From positions 1 through 64,000 of the forward strand of contig BMUD01000032.1 in the NCBI GenBank assembly GCA_014650015.1: DNA of 64,000 nt, written 5' to 3'. Every line of letters begins with the position of its first letter. The first letter of the stretch is position 1. The DNA is from Streptomyces griseoloalbus. Lineage in GTDB: Bacteria > Actinomycetota > Actinomycetes > Streptomycetales > Streptomycetaceae. Of this stretch, positions 51,556-61,289 are shown piece by piece. Under the pieces are notes generated by a model. That model was not told the DNA's origin. It searched no databases and worked only from the letters and a program-made list of their open reading frames with translations. Made by a program: the position numbers and the translations under genes.

Positions 51556-52301
51556 CGGTCCTCCTCCGGTGCGCCACCGCGCGATGTGCTCCTGCGGCCC
51601 TGTGCCCACAGGACGGCCGGCGCCGCGAGCGCGGCCACCAGAACCGGCGCGCCGGCCGGCAGGACGGGCAGCAGACCGAGTCCCAGGAGGACGGCGAGCC
51701 CGGCGACGGTCCGCTCGGTGCCGGTGCGCAGCATCGGTGCGAGCAGCGCCAGGAAGACCGCGGGACCGGCAGCGTCCAGACCCCACGCGTCGGTGTCCCC
51801 GATGGCCTCGGCGCCCAGCGCGCCGAGCAGCGTCGTGAGGTTCCACAGGAGGTACAGGCTGAGCCCGGTCACGACGAATCCGATGCGTGCGCCGCGCCGG
51901 GTGGGCTGGGCGAGGGAGACGGCGGCCGTCTCGTCGATGACCCACTGGGCGGCGAACGGCCGCACCGCGCGGGGAAGCGCCAGCAGCTGTGACAGGCGCA
52001 GTCCGTAGAAGGCGTTGCGCGCCCCGAGGAAGAACGCCCCCGCGGCGGCCGTGAACGGGCTCCCGCCGGCCGCCAGCGCCCCCACCAGGGCGAACTGGGA
52101 CGCGCCGGTGAACACCAGCAGGCTGAGCGCACACGTCTGGAGGAGGGTGAGCCCGCTGCCCGCCGAGGTCACACCGAAGGCGAACCCGGAGAGTCCGACG
52201 GCGATCCCGACGCCGAGGGCGTCCCGTACGACGGCGCCGTCCGGCTTTCCTCCTGCGTCGTCCCGTAGGTCTGTGAGTGTTGCTGTCCGTTCCGTTGCCA
52301 C
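51552..52301 (-). CDS. azlC: AzlC family branched-chain amino acid exporter subunit
   Basis: The 249-residue product has the AzlC pattern: LGVGIAVGLSGFAFGVTSAGSG, LLVFTGASQFALVGALAAGG, GARNAFYGLRLSQLL, FAAQWVIDETAAVSL and several further TM segments. It works with AzlD to export branched-chain amino acids or analogues. The only usable start before the first TM is GTG 52301, which places the first 44 codons inside the end of the upstream araC-type gene, a 133-base overlap in a different frame. Confidence 0.88.
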   Translation of the reverse strand: MATERTATLTDLRDDAGGKPDGAVVRDALGVGIAVGLSGFAFGVTSAGSGLTLLQTCALSLLVFTGASQFALVGALAAGGSPFTAAAGAFFLGARNAFYGLRLSQLLALPRAVRPFAAQWVIDETAAVSLAQPTRRGARIGFVVTGLSLYLLWNLTTLLGALGAEAIGDTDAWGLDAAGPAVFLALLAPMLRTGTERTVAGLAVLLGLGLLPVLPAGAPVLVAALAAPAVLWAQGRRSTSRGGAPEEDR

Positions 52302-53167
52302 CTCCCGGACGGTACGGGTGCGACGCGCCGCGTGTCTTGTACGTTCTTGCGCTCGCGCTGGTACGCGCCCGGGGGCACGCCGACGATCCGGCTGAAGTGC
52401 CGGTTCAGATGCGGCTGGTCGGTGAACCCGACCGCGACGGCCGCCCGTGCCGGCGCCGTCCCGGCGTCCAGCAGCCGCCGCGCCCGCCGTACCCGCGCGT
52501 CGGTGAGCCAGGTGTGCGGCGGCATCCCGTAGGTGTCCCGGAAGGCGCGCAGCAGGGCGAAGGGGCTGGTGCCGAGTTCGCCGGCCAGCCGCTGGAGGGT
52601 CGGCGGCTCGGCCATCCGCTCCTCCAGCAGGGCACGCGCGCGTGCGGCGGTCCTGGCGCCCGCCGTGCGTACCTCGCGCCGCGGCAGTAACCCGCCGTTC
52701 AACCGCAGCAGCCGGGTGACGGCCACCCGGAGCAGGGTGTCGGCGGCGAGCGCGTTGCCCTCGTCGGTGGCCCGCAGCACCCGGTGCACCAGATGGACGG
52801 TGTACGGATCGTCGAGCACCGGCATGACGAACCCCGGTGTGCCGCGCAGCGTGGTGGTCTCGGCGGCGATCGCGGCCACCACCTCCGGCGACGGGTACAC
52901 CGCCCCGTACCGCCATCCCTCGGGGACACCCGCCCGGCCGGTGTGCGGGGTGTCCGGGTTGACGAGCGCGAGGGCTCCGGCGCCCGCGTACACGTCACCA
53001 CCACCGTGTTGGAAGACCTCCACTCCGTCGGCGATGGCGGCGATCACGAAGTTCTCGTGGGTGTGCCGTACGAACGTCTTCCGTATGTACCGGGCACGCA
53101 GCAGATCGACACCGGGCAGTTCGTCGTACTGCCAGTGCCGCGCACGTTCCTCGCGCGATTCCGCCAT
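52169..53167 (-). CDS. AraC family regulator of the azlCD unit
   Basis: The 332-residue product has an N-terminal cupin sensor domain (FVRHTHENFVIAAIADGVEVF, VNPDTPHTGRAG). A C-terminal AraC double helix-turn-helix follows (about 185-285, LQRLAGELGTSPFALLRAFRDTYG and VAVGFTDQPHLNRHFSRIVG, then PPGAYQRER). About 45 residues past the usual end are Ser/Gln/Pro-rich and overlap azlC. It is likely the activator of azlCD. ATG 53167 starts the protein (MAESREER); no strong ribosome site is visible. Confidence 0.88.
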   Translation of the reverse strand: MAESREERARHWQYDELPGVDLLRARYIRKTFVRHTHENFVIAAIADGVEVFQHGGGDVYAGAGALALVNPDTPHTGRAGVPEGWRYGAVYPSPEVVAAIAAETTTLRGTPGFVMPVLDDPYTVHLVHRVLRATDEGNALAADTLLRVAVTRLLRLNGGLLPRREVRTAGARTAARARALLEERMAEPPTLQRLAGELGTSPFALLRAFRDTYGMPPHTWLTDARVRRARRLLDAGTAPARAAVAVGFTDQPHLNRHFSRIVGVPPGAYQRERKNVQDTRRVAPVPSGRWQRNGQQHSQTYGTTQEESRTAPSYGTPSASGSPSDSPGSPSV

Positions 53168-53264
53168 GCGGCCATTGTCCCGCGGCCTCGGCCACCCCTG
53201 TCCTGAACACCCCTCGGCCACCCGCCTCAGCCGCATTGTCAGTGGCCGGGTGCACGATGGACGC

Positions 53265-56200
53265 ATGGTCAGCGATCCGCACCGAGCCCTCGAAGGCTTC
53301 TCCCCCGCGACCCGCGGCTGGTTCACGGGGGCGTTCTCCGCGCCCACCGCCGCCCAGGCCGGGGCGTGGCAGGCCATCGGGGAGGGCTCGGACGTGCTGG
53401 TGGTCGCCCCCACCGGCTCAGGGAAGACGCTGGCCGCCTTCCTCGCGGCCCTGGACCAGCTGGCCTCGACGCCTCCGCCCGCCGATCCGAAGAAGCGCTG
53501 CCGCGTCCTGTACGTCTCACCCCTGAAGGCCCTGGCGGTCGACGTCGAGCGCAACCTCCGCAGCCCGCTGACCGGAATCCGTCAGGAATCCGTTCGCCTG
53601 GGCCGGCCCGAGCCCGAGGTGAAGGTCGGCATCCGCTCCGGCGACACCCCGCCGGCCGAGCGCCGTGCCCTGGCCACCCGGCCGCCGGACATCCTGATCA
53701 CCACCCCGGAGTCGCTGTTCCTGATGCTGACGTCCGCCACGCGCGACGCGCTGACGGGCGTGGAGACGGTGATCCTGGACGAGGTGCACGCGGTCGCGGG
53801 CACCAAGCGCGGAGCGCACCTCGCGCTCTCCCTGGAGCGGCTGGACGAACTGCTGCCCCGGCCGGCCCGCCGGATCGGCCTCTCGGCGACGGTGCGGCCG
53901 GTGGACGAGGTCGCCCGCTTCCTTTCCCCGCGCCGCAAGGTGGAGATCGTCCAGCCGGAGTCGGGCAAGGAGTTCGACCTCTCCGTCGTCGTGCCGGTGG
54001 AGGACCTGGGCGAGCTGGGCGGTTCCCCGGTCGCCGAGGGCTCGGAGGGTGCCGAACGCCCGTCGATCTGGCCGCACGTCGAGGAGCGGATCGCCGACCT
54101 GGTGCAGTCGCACCGCTCGACCATCGTGTTCGCGAACTCCCGTCGCCTCGCCGAGCGCCTGTGCAACCGGCTCAACGAGATCGCCTACGAGCGGGCCACC
54201 GGGGAGCCCTTGGACGAGCACCACTCCCCCGCCGAGCTCATGGGCGGTTCCGGAGCCGCCCAGGGCGCGCCCGCGGTCATCGCCCGCGCCCACCACGGTT
54301 CGGTGTCCAAGGAGCAGCGCGCCCTGGTCGAGGAGGACCTCAAGGCCGGCCGGCTCCCCGCGGTGGTGGCCACCTCCAGCCTGGAGCTGGGCATCGACAT
54401 GGGCGCCGTCGACCTGGTGGTCCAGGTCGAGTCACCGCCGTCGGTCGCCTCCGGGCTCCAGCGCGTCGGCCGCGCGGGACACCAGGTGGGCGCGGTCTCC
54501 ACGGGTGTGGTGTTCCCGAAGTACCGGGGCGACCTCGTGCAGGCGGCCGTGGTCACCGAGCGGATGCGCACCGGAGCCATCGAGTCCCTGAGGGTTCCCG
54601 CCAACCCTTTGGACGTCCTGGCCCAGCAGCTCGTCGCCATGACGGCCATGGACACCTGGCAGCTCGACGACCTGCTCGCCATGGTCCGGCGCGCGGCGCC
54701 GTTCGCCTCACTGCCGGAATCCGCCTTCACGGCCGTGCTGGACATGCTCGCCGGCCGCTACCCGTCCGACGCCTTCGCGGAGCTTCGCCCGCGCGTGGTG
54801 TGGGACCGGGTCACGGGCGAGATCACCGGCCGCCCGGGTGCCCAGCGCCTGGCCGTCACCTCCGGGGGCACGATCCCCGACCGCGGCCTCTTCGGGGTCT
54901 TCCTGGCCGGTGCCGACCCGAAGAAGGGCGGCGGACGGGTCGGCGAGCTCGACGAGGAGATGGTCTACGAGTCCCGTGTGGGCGACGTCTTCACGCTCGG
55001 CACCAGCTCCTGGCGCATCGAGGACATCACGCGCGACCGGGTCCTGGTCTCCCCGGCGCCGGGCGTGCCGGGCCGGCTGCCGTTCTGGAAGGGCGACCAG
55101 CTGGGCCGCCCGCTGGAGCTCGGCCGCGCGGTGGGCGCCTTCCTGCGCGAGGTGGGCTCGCTGTCCGAGGAGGACGCCCGGCTGCGGCTCCTCGCGGCGG
55201 GACTGGACACCTGGGCCGCGGACAACGTGCTGTCCTACCTCGACGAACAGCGCGAGGCCTGCGGCCACGTCCCCGACGACCGCACCATCGTCGTGGAGCG
55301 CTTCCGCGACGAACTGGGCGACTGGCGGGTCGTCGTGCACTCACCGTTCGGCGCCCAGGTGCACGCCCCGTGGGCGCTCGCGCTCGGCGCCCGTCTCTCC
55401 GAGCGGTACGGCATGGACGCCCAGGTGATGCACGCCGACGACGGCATCGTGCTGCGCCTGCCGGACGCCGACCTCATGGGCCTCGACCTGCTCGACCAGG
55501 AGCCGAGGAAGGCCGGCACCGAGTACGACGCGGACCAGGCTCCCGTGGGCGCCGCCGACGTGGTCTTCGACAAGGGCGAGGTCGACCAGGTCGTCACCGA
55601 CCAGGTGGGCGGCTCGGCACTGTTCGCCTCCCGCTTCCGCGAGTGCGCCGCCCGCGCACTGCTGCTTCCGCGCCGTAACCCCGGCCGGCGCACCCCCCTG
55701 TGGCAGCAGCGTCAGCGCGCCTCCCAGCTCCTCCAGGTCGCAGGAGAGTTCGGCTCGTTCCCGATCGTCCTGGAGGCGGTCCGCGAATGCCTCCAGGACG
55801 TCTTCGACGTTCCCGGACTCGTCGAGCTGATGGGCGACCTGGAGTCCCGAAGGGTGCGCCTCGTCGAGGTCACCACCCCCGAGCCGTCCCCGTTCGCCCG
55901 CTCCCTCCTCTTCGGCTATGTCGCCCAGTTCCTGTACGAGGGCGACTCCCCGCTCGCCGAGCGCCGCGCCGCCGCCCTCTCGCTGGACTCGCGGCTGCTG
56001 GCCGAACTGCTCGGACAGGCGGAGCTGCGCGAGCTGCTCGACGCGGAGGTGCTGACCGAGCTGGAGCGCGAGCTGCAGTGGCTCACCGAGGACCGGCGCG
56101 TCAAGGACACGGAGGGCGTCGCCGACCTGCTGCGCGTGCTCGGCCCGCTCACCGAGTCCGAGCTGGCCGAGCGGGGCGCCGAACCGCAGTGGGCACGGGA

Positions 56201-58211
56201 CCTGGCCTTCGCGCGGCGCGCCATCCGGGTGCGGGTCGCCGGCGTCGACCACTGGGCGGCGATCGAGGACGCCGGACGGCTGCGCGACGCGTTGGGCACG
56301 GCGCTGCCGGTCGGCGTGCCCGAGGCGTTCACCGAGCCGGTCAAGGACCCCCTGGGCGATCTCCTCGCGCGGTACGCGCGCACCCACGGTCCGTTCACGT
56401 CGGCCACCGCCGCGGCCCGTTTCGGACTGGGTGTCGCGGTCACCGAGGGCTGCCTCCAGCGGCTCTCCGCGGCGGGCAGGGTCGTCCAGGGCGAGTTCCA
56501 TCCGGCCGGGATCGGACAGGAGTGGTGCGACGCGGCCGTACTGCGCCGACTGCGCCGTCGCTCCCTGGCCGCCCTGCGGCACGAACTGGAACCGGTGCCG
56601 CCGGCCGCGCTCGCCCAGTTCCTCCCGCAGTGGCAGCACATCGGCAAGGGCCACAGCCTGCGCGGCATCGACGGCCTGGTGCGCGCCATCGAGCAGGTGC
56701 AGGGCGCCTCCGTGCCCGCCTCCGCCCTGGAGAAGCTGGTCCTGCCGTCCCGGGTGGCGGGCTACACCCCGGCGATGCTGGACGAACTCACGGCGGCCGG
56801 GGAGGTGGTGTGGGCCGGAGCCGGCTCGCTCCCCGGTAAGGACGGCTGGGTCTCCCTCTACCTCGCGGACGCGGCCCCGCTGCTGCTGCCGCCCCCGCAC
56901 CCCCTGGAGCTCACCGCGCTCCACCAGTCCGTCCTCGACGCCCTCTTGGGCGGCTACGGCCTGTTCTTCCGCCAGATCGCCGACCAGGTCCGCGCCACCA
57001 CCCACCCCGAGGCCACCGACCCCCAGCTGGCCGACGCCCTGTGGGACCTCGCCTGGTCCGGACGGCTCACGAACGACACGCTCACCCCGATGCGCTCCCT
57101 GCTGGGCTCGGGCCGCACCGCGGGCTCCACGGCCCACCGCGCGAAGCGCTCGGTCCCGCGCGGGCGCTACGGCTCGCTCACGGCAGCCGCCCGCAGCGCC
57201 TCCCGCACCGGCCCGCCGACCGTCGCCGGCCGCTGGTCCCTGCTCCCGGACCGGGAGGCCGACCCCACGATCCGCGCCCACGCCCTGGCCCGCACCCTGC
57301 TCGACCGGCACGGTGTGGTGACCCGGGGCGCCGTCTCCGCGGAGGGCGTCGAGGGCGGCTTCTCGGCGACGTACCGCATCCTGTCCGCCTTCGAGGAGAC
57401 GGGTCAGGCCCGTCGCGGTTATGTGGTGGAAGGACTGGGCGCCGCCCAGTTCGCGATGGACGGTGCGGTGGACCGCCTCCGCGCGGCGGCCAACGCCCGC
57501 GAGCGGGGTGACGGCCTGCAGGCCGCCCCCGGCACGACCGTCCCCGATGCGGGCGTGCCCGCCGCCTTCGGCGACACCCCCGACCCCTTCGCCCCCCACG
57601 GCTTCGCCTCCACCGCCGAGGGCCCCGACCGGAGCGTCGCGGGGCGCGACGGCTTCCCCGGCGCGTTCCCCGGCGAGGACGACACGCGGGATCCCCGTCC
57701 GTCGCCGGGCGACTACGTCTCCCCGCGCGACAGAGCCCCACAGGCGCTTCCGCCCTGGCAGAACGGCGGACGTCCGTCGTACGACCCGTTCGCCGGCCGC
57801 CGTACCGGCGCGGACCGCGTCTCACGGGCCGTCGTCCTCGCCGCCGCCGACCCGGCGAACGCGTACGGTGCCGCTCTGGGCTGGCCCGAGCCGCCGACCG
57901 GCGCCGGGCACAAGCCCGGCCGCAAGGCGGGCTCCCTGGTGGTTCTGGTGGACGGCGAGCTGACGCTCTACATGGAGCGGGGCGGCAAGACGCTGCTGGC
58001 CTGGCTCGCCGGCCCCGACGACGAGCCCGCGGAGGACCCCCGCCTGCCGGCCGCCGCGGAAGCCCTCGCCGCAGCCGCACGCGCGGGTTCTCTCGGCACG
58101 GTCACCGTGGAGCGCGTCAACGGCGCCTCGGCGCTGACGTCCCCCTTGGGCACCCTCCTGGAGGCCGCGGGCTTCGTCGCCACACCCCGGGGCCTGCGCC
58201 TGCGCGCCTGA
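53265..58211 (+). CDS. lhr: Lhr family ATP-dependent DNA helicase
   Basis: The 1648-residue product is a giant superfamily 2 helicase of the Lhr type. It has Walker A APTGSGKT (48-55), VILDEVHAVAG (DEVH box), IGLSATVRPVDEVARFL, VATSSLELGIDMG and LQRVGRAGHQ, followed by winged-helix and the long Lhr-CTD regions. Mycobacterial Lhr is a 3'-5' helicase involved in repair. ATG 53265 (MVSDPHRALEGF) starts the conserved fold. Residues about 1410-1525 form a Pro/Gly/Asp-rich low-complexity insertion before the last conserved domain. It precedes the repair gene nei. Confidence 0.95.
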   Translation: MVSDPHRALEGFSPATRGWFTGAFSAPTAAQAGAWQAIGEGSDVLVVAPTGSGKTLAAFLAALDQLASTPPPADPKKRCRVLYVSPLKALAVDVERNLRSPLTGIRQESVRLGRPEPEVKVGIRSGDTPPAERRALATRPPDILITTPESLFLMLTSATRDALTGVETVILDEVHAVAGTKRGAHLALSLERLDELLPRPARRIGLSATVRPVDEVARFLSPRRKVEIVQPESGKEFDLSVVVPVEDLGELGGSPVAEGSEGAERPSIWPHVEERIADLVQSHRSTIVFANSRRLAERLCNRLNEIAYERATGEPLDEHHSPAELMGGSGAAQGAPAVIARAHHGSVSKEQRALVEEDLKAGRLPAVVATSSLELGIDMGAVDLVVQVESPPSVASGLQRVGRAGHQVGAVSTGVVFPKYRGDLVQAAVVTERMRTGAIESLRVPANPLDVLAQQLVAMTAMDTWQLDDLLAMVRRAAPFASLPESAFTAVLDMLAGRYPSDAFAELRPRVVWDRVTGEITGRPGAQRLAVTSGGTIPDRGLFGVFLAGADPKKGGGRVGELDEEMVYESRVGDVFTLGTSSWRIEDITRDRVLVSPAPGVPGRLPFWKGDQLGRPLELGRAVGAFLREVGSLSEEDARLRLLAAGLDTWAADNVLSYLDEQREACGHVPDDRTIVVERFRDELGDWRVVVHSPFGAQVHAPWALALGARLSERYGMDAQVMHADDGIVLRLPDADLMGLDLLDQEPRKAGTEYDADQAPVGAADVVFDKGEVDQVVTDQVGGSALFASRFRECAARALLLPRRNPGRRTPLWQQRQRASQLLQVAGEFGSFPIVLEAVRECLQDVFDVPGLVELMGDLESRRVRLVEVTTPEPSPFARSLLFGYVAQFLYEGDSPLAERRAAALSLDSRLLAELLGQAELRELLDAEVLTELERELQWLTEDRRVKDTEGVADLLRVLGPLTESELAERGAEPQWARDLAFARRAIRVRVAGVDHWAAIEDAGRLRDALGTALPVGVPEAFTEPVKDPLGDLLARYARTHGPFTSATAAARFGLGVAVTEGCLQRLSAAGRVVQGEFHPAGIGQEWCDAAVLRRLRRRSLAALRHELEPVPPAALAQFLPQWQHIGKGHSLRGIDGLVRAIEQVQGASVPASALEKLVLPSRVAGYTPAMLDELTAAGEVVWAGAGSLPGKDGWVSLYLADAAPLLLPPPHPLELTALHQSVLDALLGGYGLFFRQIADQVRATTHPEATDPQLADALWDLAWSGRLTNDTLTPMRSLLGSGRTAGSTAHRAKRSVPRGRYGSLTAAARSASRTGPPTVAGRWSLLPDREADPTIRAHALARTLLDRHGVVTRGAVSAEGVEGGFSATYRILSAFEETGQARRGYVVEGLGAAQFAMDGAVDRLRAAANARERGDGLQAAPGTTVPDAGVPAAFGDTPDPFAPHGFASTAEGPDRSVAGRDGFPGAFPGEDDTRDPRPSPGDYVSPRDRAPQALPPWQNGGRPSYDPFAGRRTGADRVSRAVVLAAADPANAYGAALGWPEPPTGAGHKPGRKAGSLVVLVDGELTLYMERGGKTLLAWLAGPDDEPAEDPRLPAAAEALAAAARAGSLGTVTVERVNGASALTSPLGTLLEAAGFVATPRGLRLRA

Positions 58212-58303
58212 CCGACGCGTCGGCGCCCCGGCCGCCCGAGCAGGCCCAGCAGCCCGTCGGACCGGCGGAGCACCACAGTCGGCCGACGTGCAACCCTGGA
58301 CGC

Positions 58304-59134
58304 ATGCCCGAAGGAGACACGGTCTGGCAGGCCGCGCGACGGCTGCACGACGCCCTCGCGGGCAAGGTGCTGACCCGCAGCGACCTCCGGGTGCCCCGGT
58401 TCGCCACGGCCGACCTCACCGGCCGCACCGTGCTGGATGTCACCCCGCGCGGCAAGCATCTGCTCACCCGCGTCGAGGGCGGCCTGACCCTGCACTCGCA
58501 CCTGCGGATGGACGGCTCCTGGCGCGTGTACGCGGACGGGCAGCGTTGGAACGGCGGCCCCGCCCACCAGATCCGCGCCATCCTCGGCACCACCGACCGC
58601 ACCGCCGTCGGCTACCGGCTCCCCGTCCTGGAACTGATGCGCACCGCCGACGAGGCCCGTGCGGTCGGCCACCTCGGACCCGACCTCCTCGGCCCCGACT
58701 GGGACCCCGACCTGGCGCTGGCCAACCTCAGGAAGGACCCGGCCCGCCCCCTCGGCGAGGCCCTGCTGGACCAGCGGAACCTCGCCGGAATCGGCAATGT
58801 CTTCAAAAGCGAGCTCTGCTTCCTGCTCGGTGTCACCCCCTGGCTTCCCGTGGGGGACCTGCCCGCCGAACGGGCCGCGCAGCTGCCCGGACTCGCCAGG
58901 GAACTGCTGGAGTTCAACCGAGAACGCCCGATCCGCAGCACGACGGGCCGCCGCGGCCAGGACCTGTTCGTGTACGGCCGCGCACCGCGCCCCTGCCTGC
59001 GCTGCCGCACCCCCGTCCGCCTCGCCGACCAGGGCGACGGCTCCCGGGAGCGCCCCACGTACTGGTGCCCCACCTGCCAACCGGGCCCGGTCCCCACCCG
59101 ATCGCCCCGCACCCTCCCCCGCGCCACCCGCTGA
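58304..59134 (+). CDS. nei: DNA glycosylase of the Fpg/Nei family (endonuclease VIII-like)
   Basis: The 276-residue product starts MPEGDTVWQAARRL, with the catalytic Pro2/Glu3 of Fpg/Nei enzymes after Met removal. It continues with RGKHLLTRVEGGLTLHSHLRMDGSW, the H2TH segment (LLDQRNLAGIGNVFKSELCF) and a C-terminal zinc finger (PCLRCRTPVRL, YWCPTCQ). It removes oxidised bases and cuts the AP site. It belongs to the actinobacterial Nei2-like group, 92 bases after lhr in the same direction. Confidence 0.92.
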   Translation: MPEGDTVWQAARRLHDALAGKVLTRSDLRVPRFATADLTGRTVLDVTPRGKHLLTRVEGGLTLHSHLRMDGSWRVYADGQRWNGGPAHQIRAILGTTDRTAVGYRLPVLELMRTADEARAVGHLGPDLLGPDWDPDLALANLRKDPARPLGEALLDQRNLAGIGNVFKSELCFLLGVTPWLPVGDLPAERAAQLPGLARELLEFNRERPIRSTTGRRGQDLFVYGRAPRPCLRCRTPVRLADQGDGSRERPTYWCPTCQPGPVPTRSPRTLPRATR

Positions 59135-59181
59135 CCGCACTCGGTAAGCAAGCGCCGCACCACACCAAGTGACTCTTGCGG

Positions 59182-59469
59182 TCAGGTCTGCTCGTGCGGT
59201 CCCTCCGTACCGCTACCCATCCAGGCTTCCGGCGCGGCGGCGCCGCCCGCGCGCCAGGCCCGCCGCCACCGGCCGGCCGCAAGCACCGCTTCCGCCCTCG
59301 CCTTGGGCACGCAGTGCACCGGCAGCACACCGAGCCCCCACCCGCCGGCCGCGACCGCCCCTTCCAGCGCACCGGCGTCGGGCACCAGCAGCAGCCGCGT
59401 CACCGCCCACCACCACAGGGCGCCGACCCCCAGCACCGCACCCCAGCGCACTGCCCGCCCCGTCGTCAC
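59182..59469 (-). CDS. Small hypothetical membrane-anchored protein
   Basis: The 95-residue product starts at GTG 59469 (MTTGRAVRWGAVLGVGALWWW...) with GGGGGTGGGGGCC upstream. One TM (about 8-30) is followed by a short segment and an Ala/Arg-rich region (RAEAVLAAGRWRRAWRAGG). No family is recognised. It is convergent with nei. The frame extends upstream to 59535, but the GTG at the hydrophobic segment is better placed. Confidence 0.6.
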   Translation of the reverse strand: MTTGRAVRWGAVLGVGALWWWAVTRLLLVPDAGALEGAVAAGGWGLGVLPVHCVPKARAEAVLAAGRWRRAWRAGGAAAPEAWMGSGTEGPHEQT

Positions 59470-59595
59470 GGCCCCCACCCCCGGACCGACGCTATGAGGA
59501 CGCACACCCCCGCGAACAGGGCGCACCGGCGGCACACAGGCGCACCACGTCCCCCGAAGCGCCGTGCGAAGGGCCCGCGGCCCTCCAGGGCCACG

Positions 59596-60066
59596 TCACC
59601 CGTTCTCGGCCTGGAACATCCAATGCTGCTTCTCCAGGTCGGCAGTGATCGTGATGAGGACGTCCTGGCTGACCGGGTCCGGCTCCGCGGTCGCCATGAC
59701 CCGCTCCCGCATACGGGCGATCACCGCACCCAGCGCGTCCACGAGTGTGCCCACCGCGGCCGTGTCGTCGACCCAGCCCTCAGGAGTCACTCCGATCCCG
59801 CTGCCGACGGCCACCGTCGCGGCGCGCCCGTCGGGCGAGACGCCCAGCGCCGCGGCGCGCTCCGCGACCGTGTCGGAGTGCGTGCGCGCCAGGGTCACGA
59901 CCTCGTCGAGCTGGAGATGAACGGAACGGAAGCGTGGCCCGACCACGTTCCAGTGGATCTGCTTCGCGACCAGGGCGAGATCCACCAGATCGACCAGGGC
60001 GCCCTGCAGCGCCTCGGACACGGTCTTCACATTCGCGTCGGACAACGGGCTCTTCACGACGTACAT
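59596..60066 (-). CDS. dps: Dps family DNA-binding ferritin-like protein
   Basis: Dps dodecamers store iron and shield DNA during stress. The 156-residue product keeps the intersubunit ferroxidase ligands at the family spacing: His38 (KQIHWNVVG), His50, Asp54 (SVHLQLDE), Asp65 and Glu69 (HSDTVAER). The N-terminus (MYVVKSPLSDANVKT) lacks the Lys-rich tail of E. coli Dps, so DNA binding may be weak. ATG 60066 has GGAGG five bases upstream. It is monocistronic. Confidence 0.92.
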   Translation of the reverse strand: MYVVKSPLSDANVKTVSEALQGALVDLVDLALVAKQIHWNVVGPRFRSVHLQLDEVVTLARTHSDTVAERAAALGVSPDGRAATVAVGSGIGVTPEGWVDDTAAVGTLVDALGAVIARMRERVMATAEPDPVSQDVLITITADLEKQHWMFQAENG

Positions 60067-60250
60067 CCGCACCTCCGTGGCTGTCCCCCGCCTCGTCCCT
60101 CAACGATGACCGCCGCGCGCCGCACCGGCAAACGCACACGGAACGTCCCGCGCATGCGAAAACCCCGGCGGCACCCTTCCGGATCTCCCCGGAAAGGCCC
60201 CTACCGGGGCATCTCACACCTTCACACCGCGCACGCGCGGAGCGCCACGC

Positions 60251-60634
60251 TCACGCGGCGACGACGTCCACCGCCTCGGCGGGCGCCTTGATCGTCACCC
60301 GCTCCGGAGGCACACCGGTCACCGAAACGGAACCCAGCATCGGACGACGAACCGGCGTGGGTACGGGCTGGCTGGGGGTCGCTGCAGCAGACTGGGCCAG
60401 CTCGGCGAGGGCGAGCTCGTCGCTCACTTCCCGCATGAGCTCGGACATCCGTACGTCCAGCGCGTCGCAGATGGCGGAGAGCAGCTCGGAGGAAGCCTCC
60501 TTCTGCCCCCGCTCCACCTCGGAGAGATAGCCGAGTGAGACTCGGGCGGACGAGGAGACTTCGCGCAGAGTACGGCCCTGGCGTTGGCGCTGCCGACGCA
60601 GCACGTCACCCAGCAGGCGACGGAGCAGAATCAT
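60251..60634 (-). CDS. clgR: Clp gene regulator ClgR (XRE family)
   Basis: ClgR activates clp protease and lon genes in actinobacteria and is itself a ClpP substrate. The 127-residue product has a basic XRE helix-turn-helix ([46 protein letters not shown]) and a C-terminal tail ending VDVVAA, an AA degron of the kind ClpXP recognises. ATG 60634 has GGGAG upstream. The neighbours cinA and pgsA on the same strand match the clgR position in Streptomyces and Mycobacterium. Confidence 0.9.
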   Translation of the reverse strand: MILLRRLLGDVLRRQRQRQGRTLREVSSSARVSLGYLSEVERGQKEASSELLSAICDALDVRMSELMREVSDELALAELAQSAAATPSQPVPTPVRRPMLGSVSVTGVPPERVTIKAPAEAVDVVAA

Positions 60635-60743
60635 CGGTGGCTCCCTCCTCGGACCGCGTAGCCGCATCCTTCTCGCCCCACCGTACCGCCTCGCGCCGCG
60701 GCCGTGCGGGGAGCGATGTCGTGTTCACTCAGGGCTGCAAACA

Positions 60744-61289
60744 TCAAAACCCCCCGTTCCGTTCCGTATCCTGTGCCCGCTCATTCCCGGTCTGTTCGCC
60801 CGCCAGCTCCGTCAGGAGCAGTGCGAGTACGCTCCGTACACTCTCCTTACGAATTTCCGCACGGTCGCCGTTCAACCGCAGATGCTCCACTTTTCCGCCA
60901 CCGGCAGAACCGGAACCCGCGCCGAAAGGGCCGTCGACGGCCACGAACACCGTGCCGACGGCCTGTCCGTCCTGGGGGTCCGGACCGGCCACACCGGTGG
61001 TCGCGATGCCCCAGTCGGCGCCCAGCGTCTTGCGGACACCGGCCGCCATCTGGGCCGCCACCTGCGGATCCACCGCTCCTCGCTGCGCCAGCAGAGTGGT
61101 GTCCACACCGAGCAGCTCATGTTTCAACTCGGTCGCGTACGCCGTCACCGAACCCCGGAAGACCTTGGACGCCCCGGGGACGGAGGTGATCTCCGCCGCC
61201 ACCAGGCCACCGGTCAGCGACTCGGCCACGGCGAGGGTTCCACCGTTCACGGTGAGTAGTCGCACCACCTCGGTGGCCCTGGAACTCAC
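60744..61289 (-). CDS. cinA: CinA C-terminal domain protein (nicotinamide-nucleotide amidase)
   Basis: The 181-residue product is the stand-alone CinA C-terminal domain (PncC type), which deamidates NMN. It has TLAVAESLTGGLVAAEIT, VPGASKVFRGSVTAYATELK, LGADWGIATTGVAGPDPQDGQAVGTVFVAV and a final helix. It lacks the N-terminal COG1058 domain of full CinA, as is usual in Streptomyces. GTG 61289 overlaps the pgsA stop (GTGA), so it is translationally coupled in the rimO-pgsA-cinA unit. Confidence 0.9.
   Translation of the reverse strand: MSSRATEVVRLLTVNGGTLAVAESLTGGLVAAEITSVPGASKVFRGSVTAYATELKHELLGVDTTLLAQRGAVDPQVAAQMAAGVRKTLGADWGIATTGVAGPDPQDGQAVGTVFVAVDGPFGAGSGSAGGGKVEHLRLNGDRAEIRKESVRSVLALLLTELAGEQTGNERAQDTERNGGF

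Noticed and set aside
52533-53264. Long upstream extension of the lhr reading frame
   Set aside because: It runs antisense over the AraC regulator; lhr homology begins at ATG 53265.
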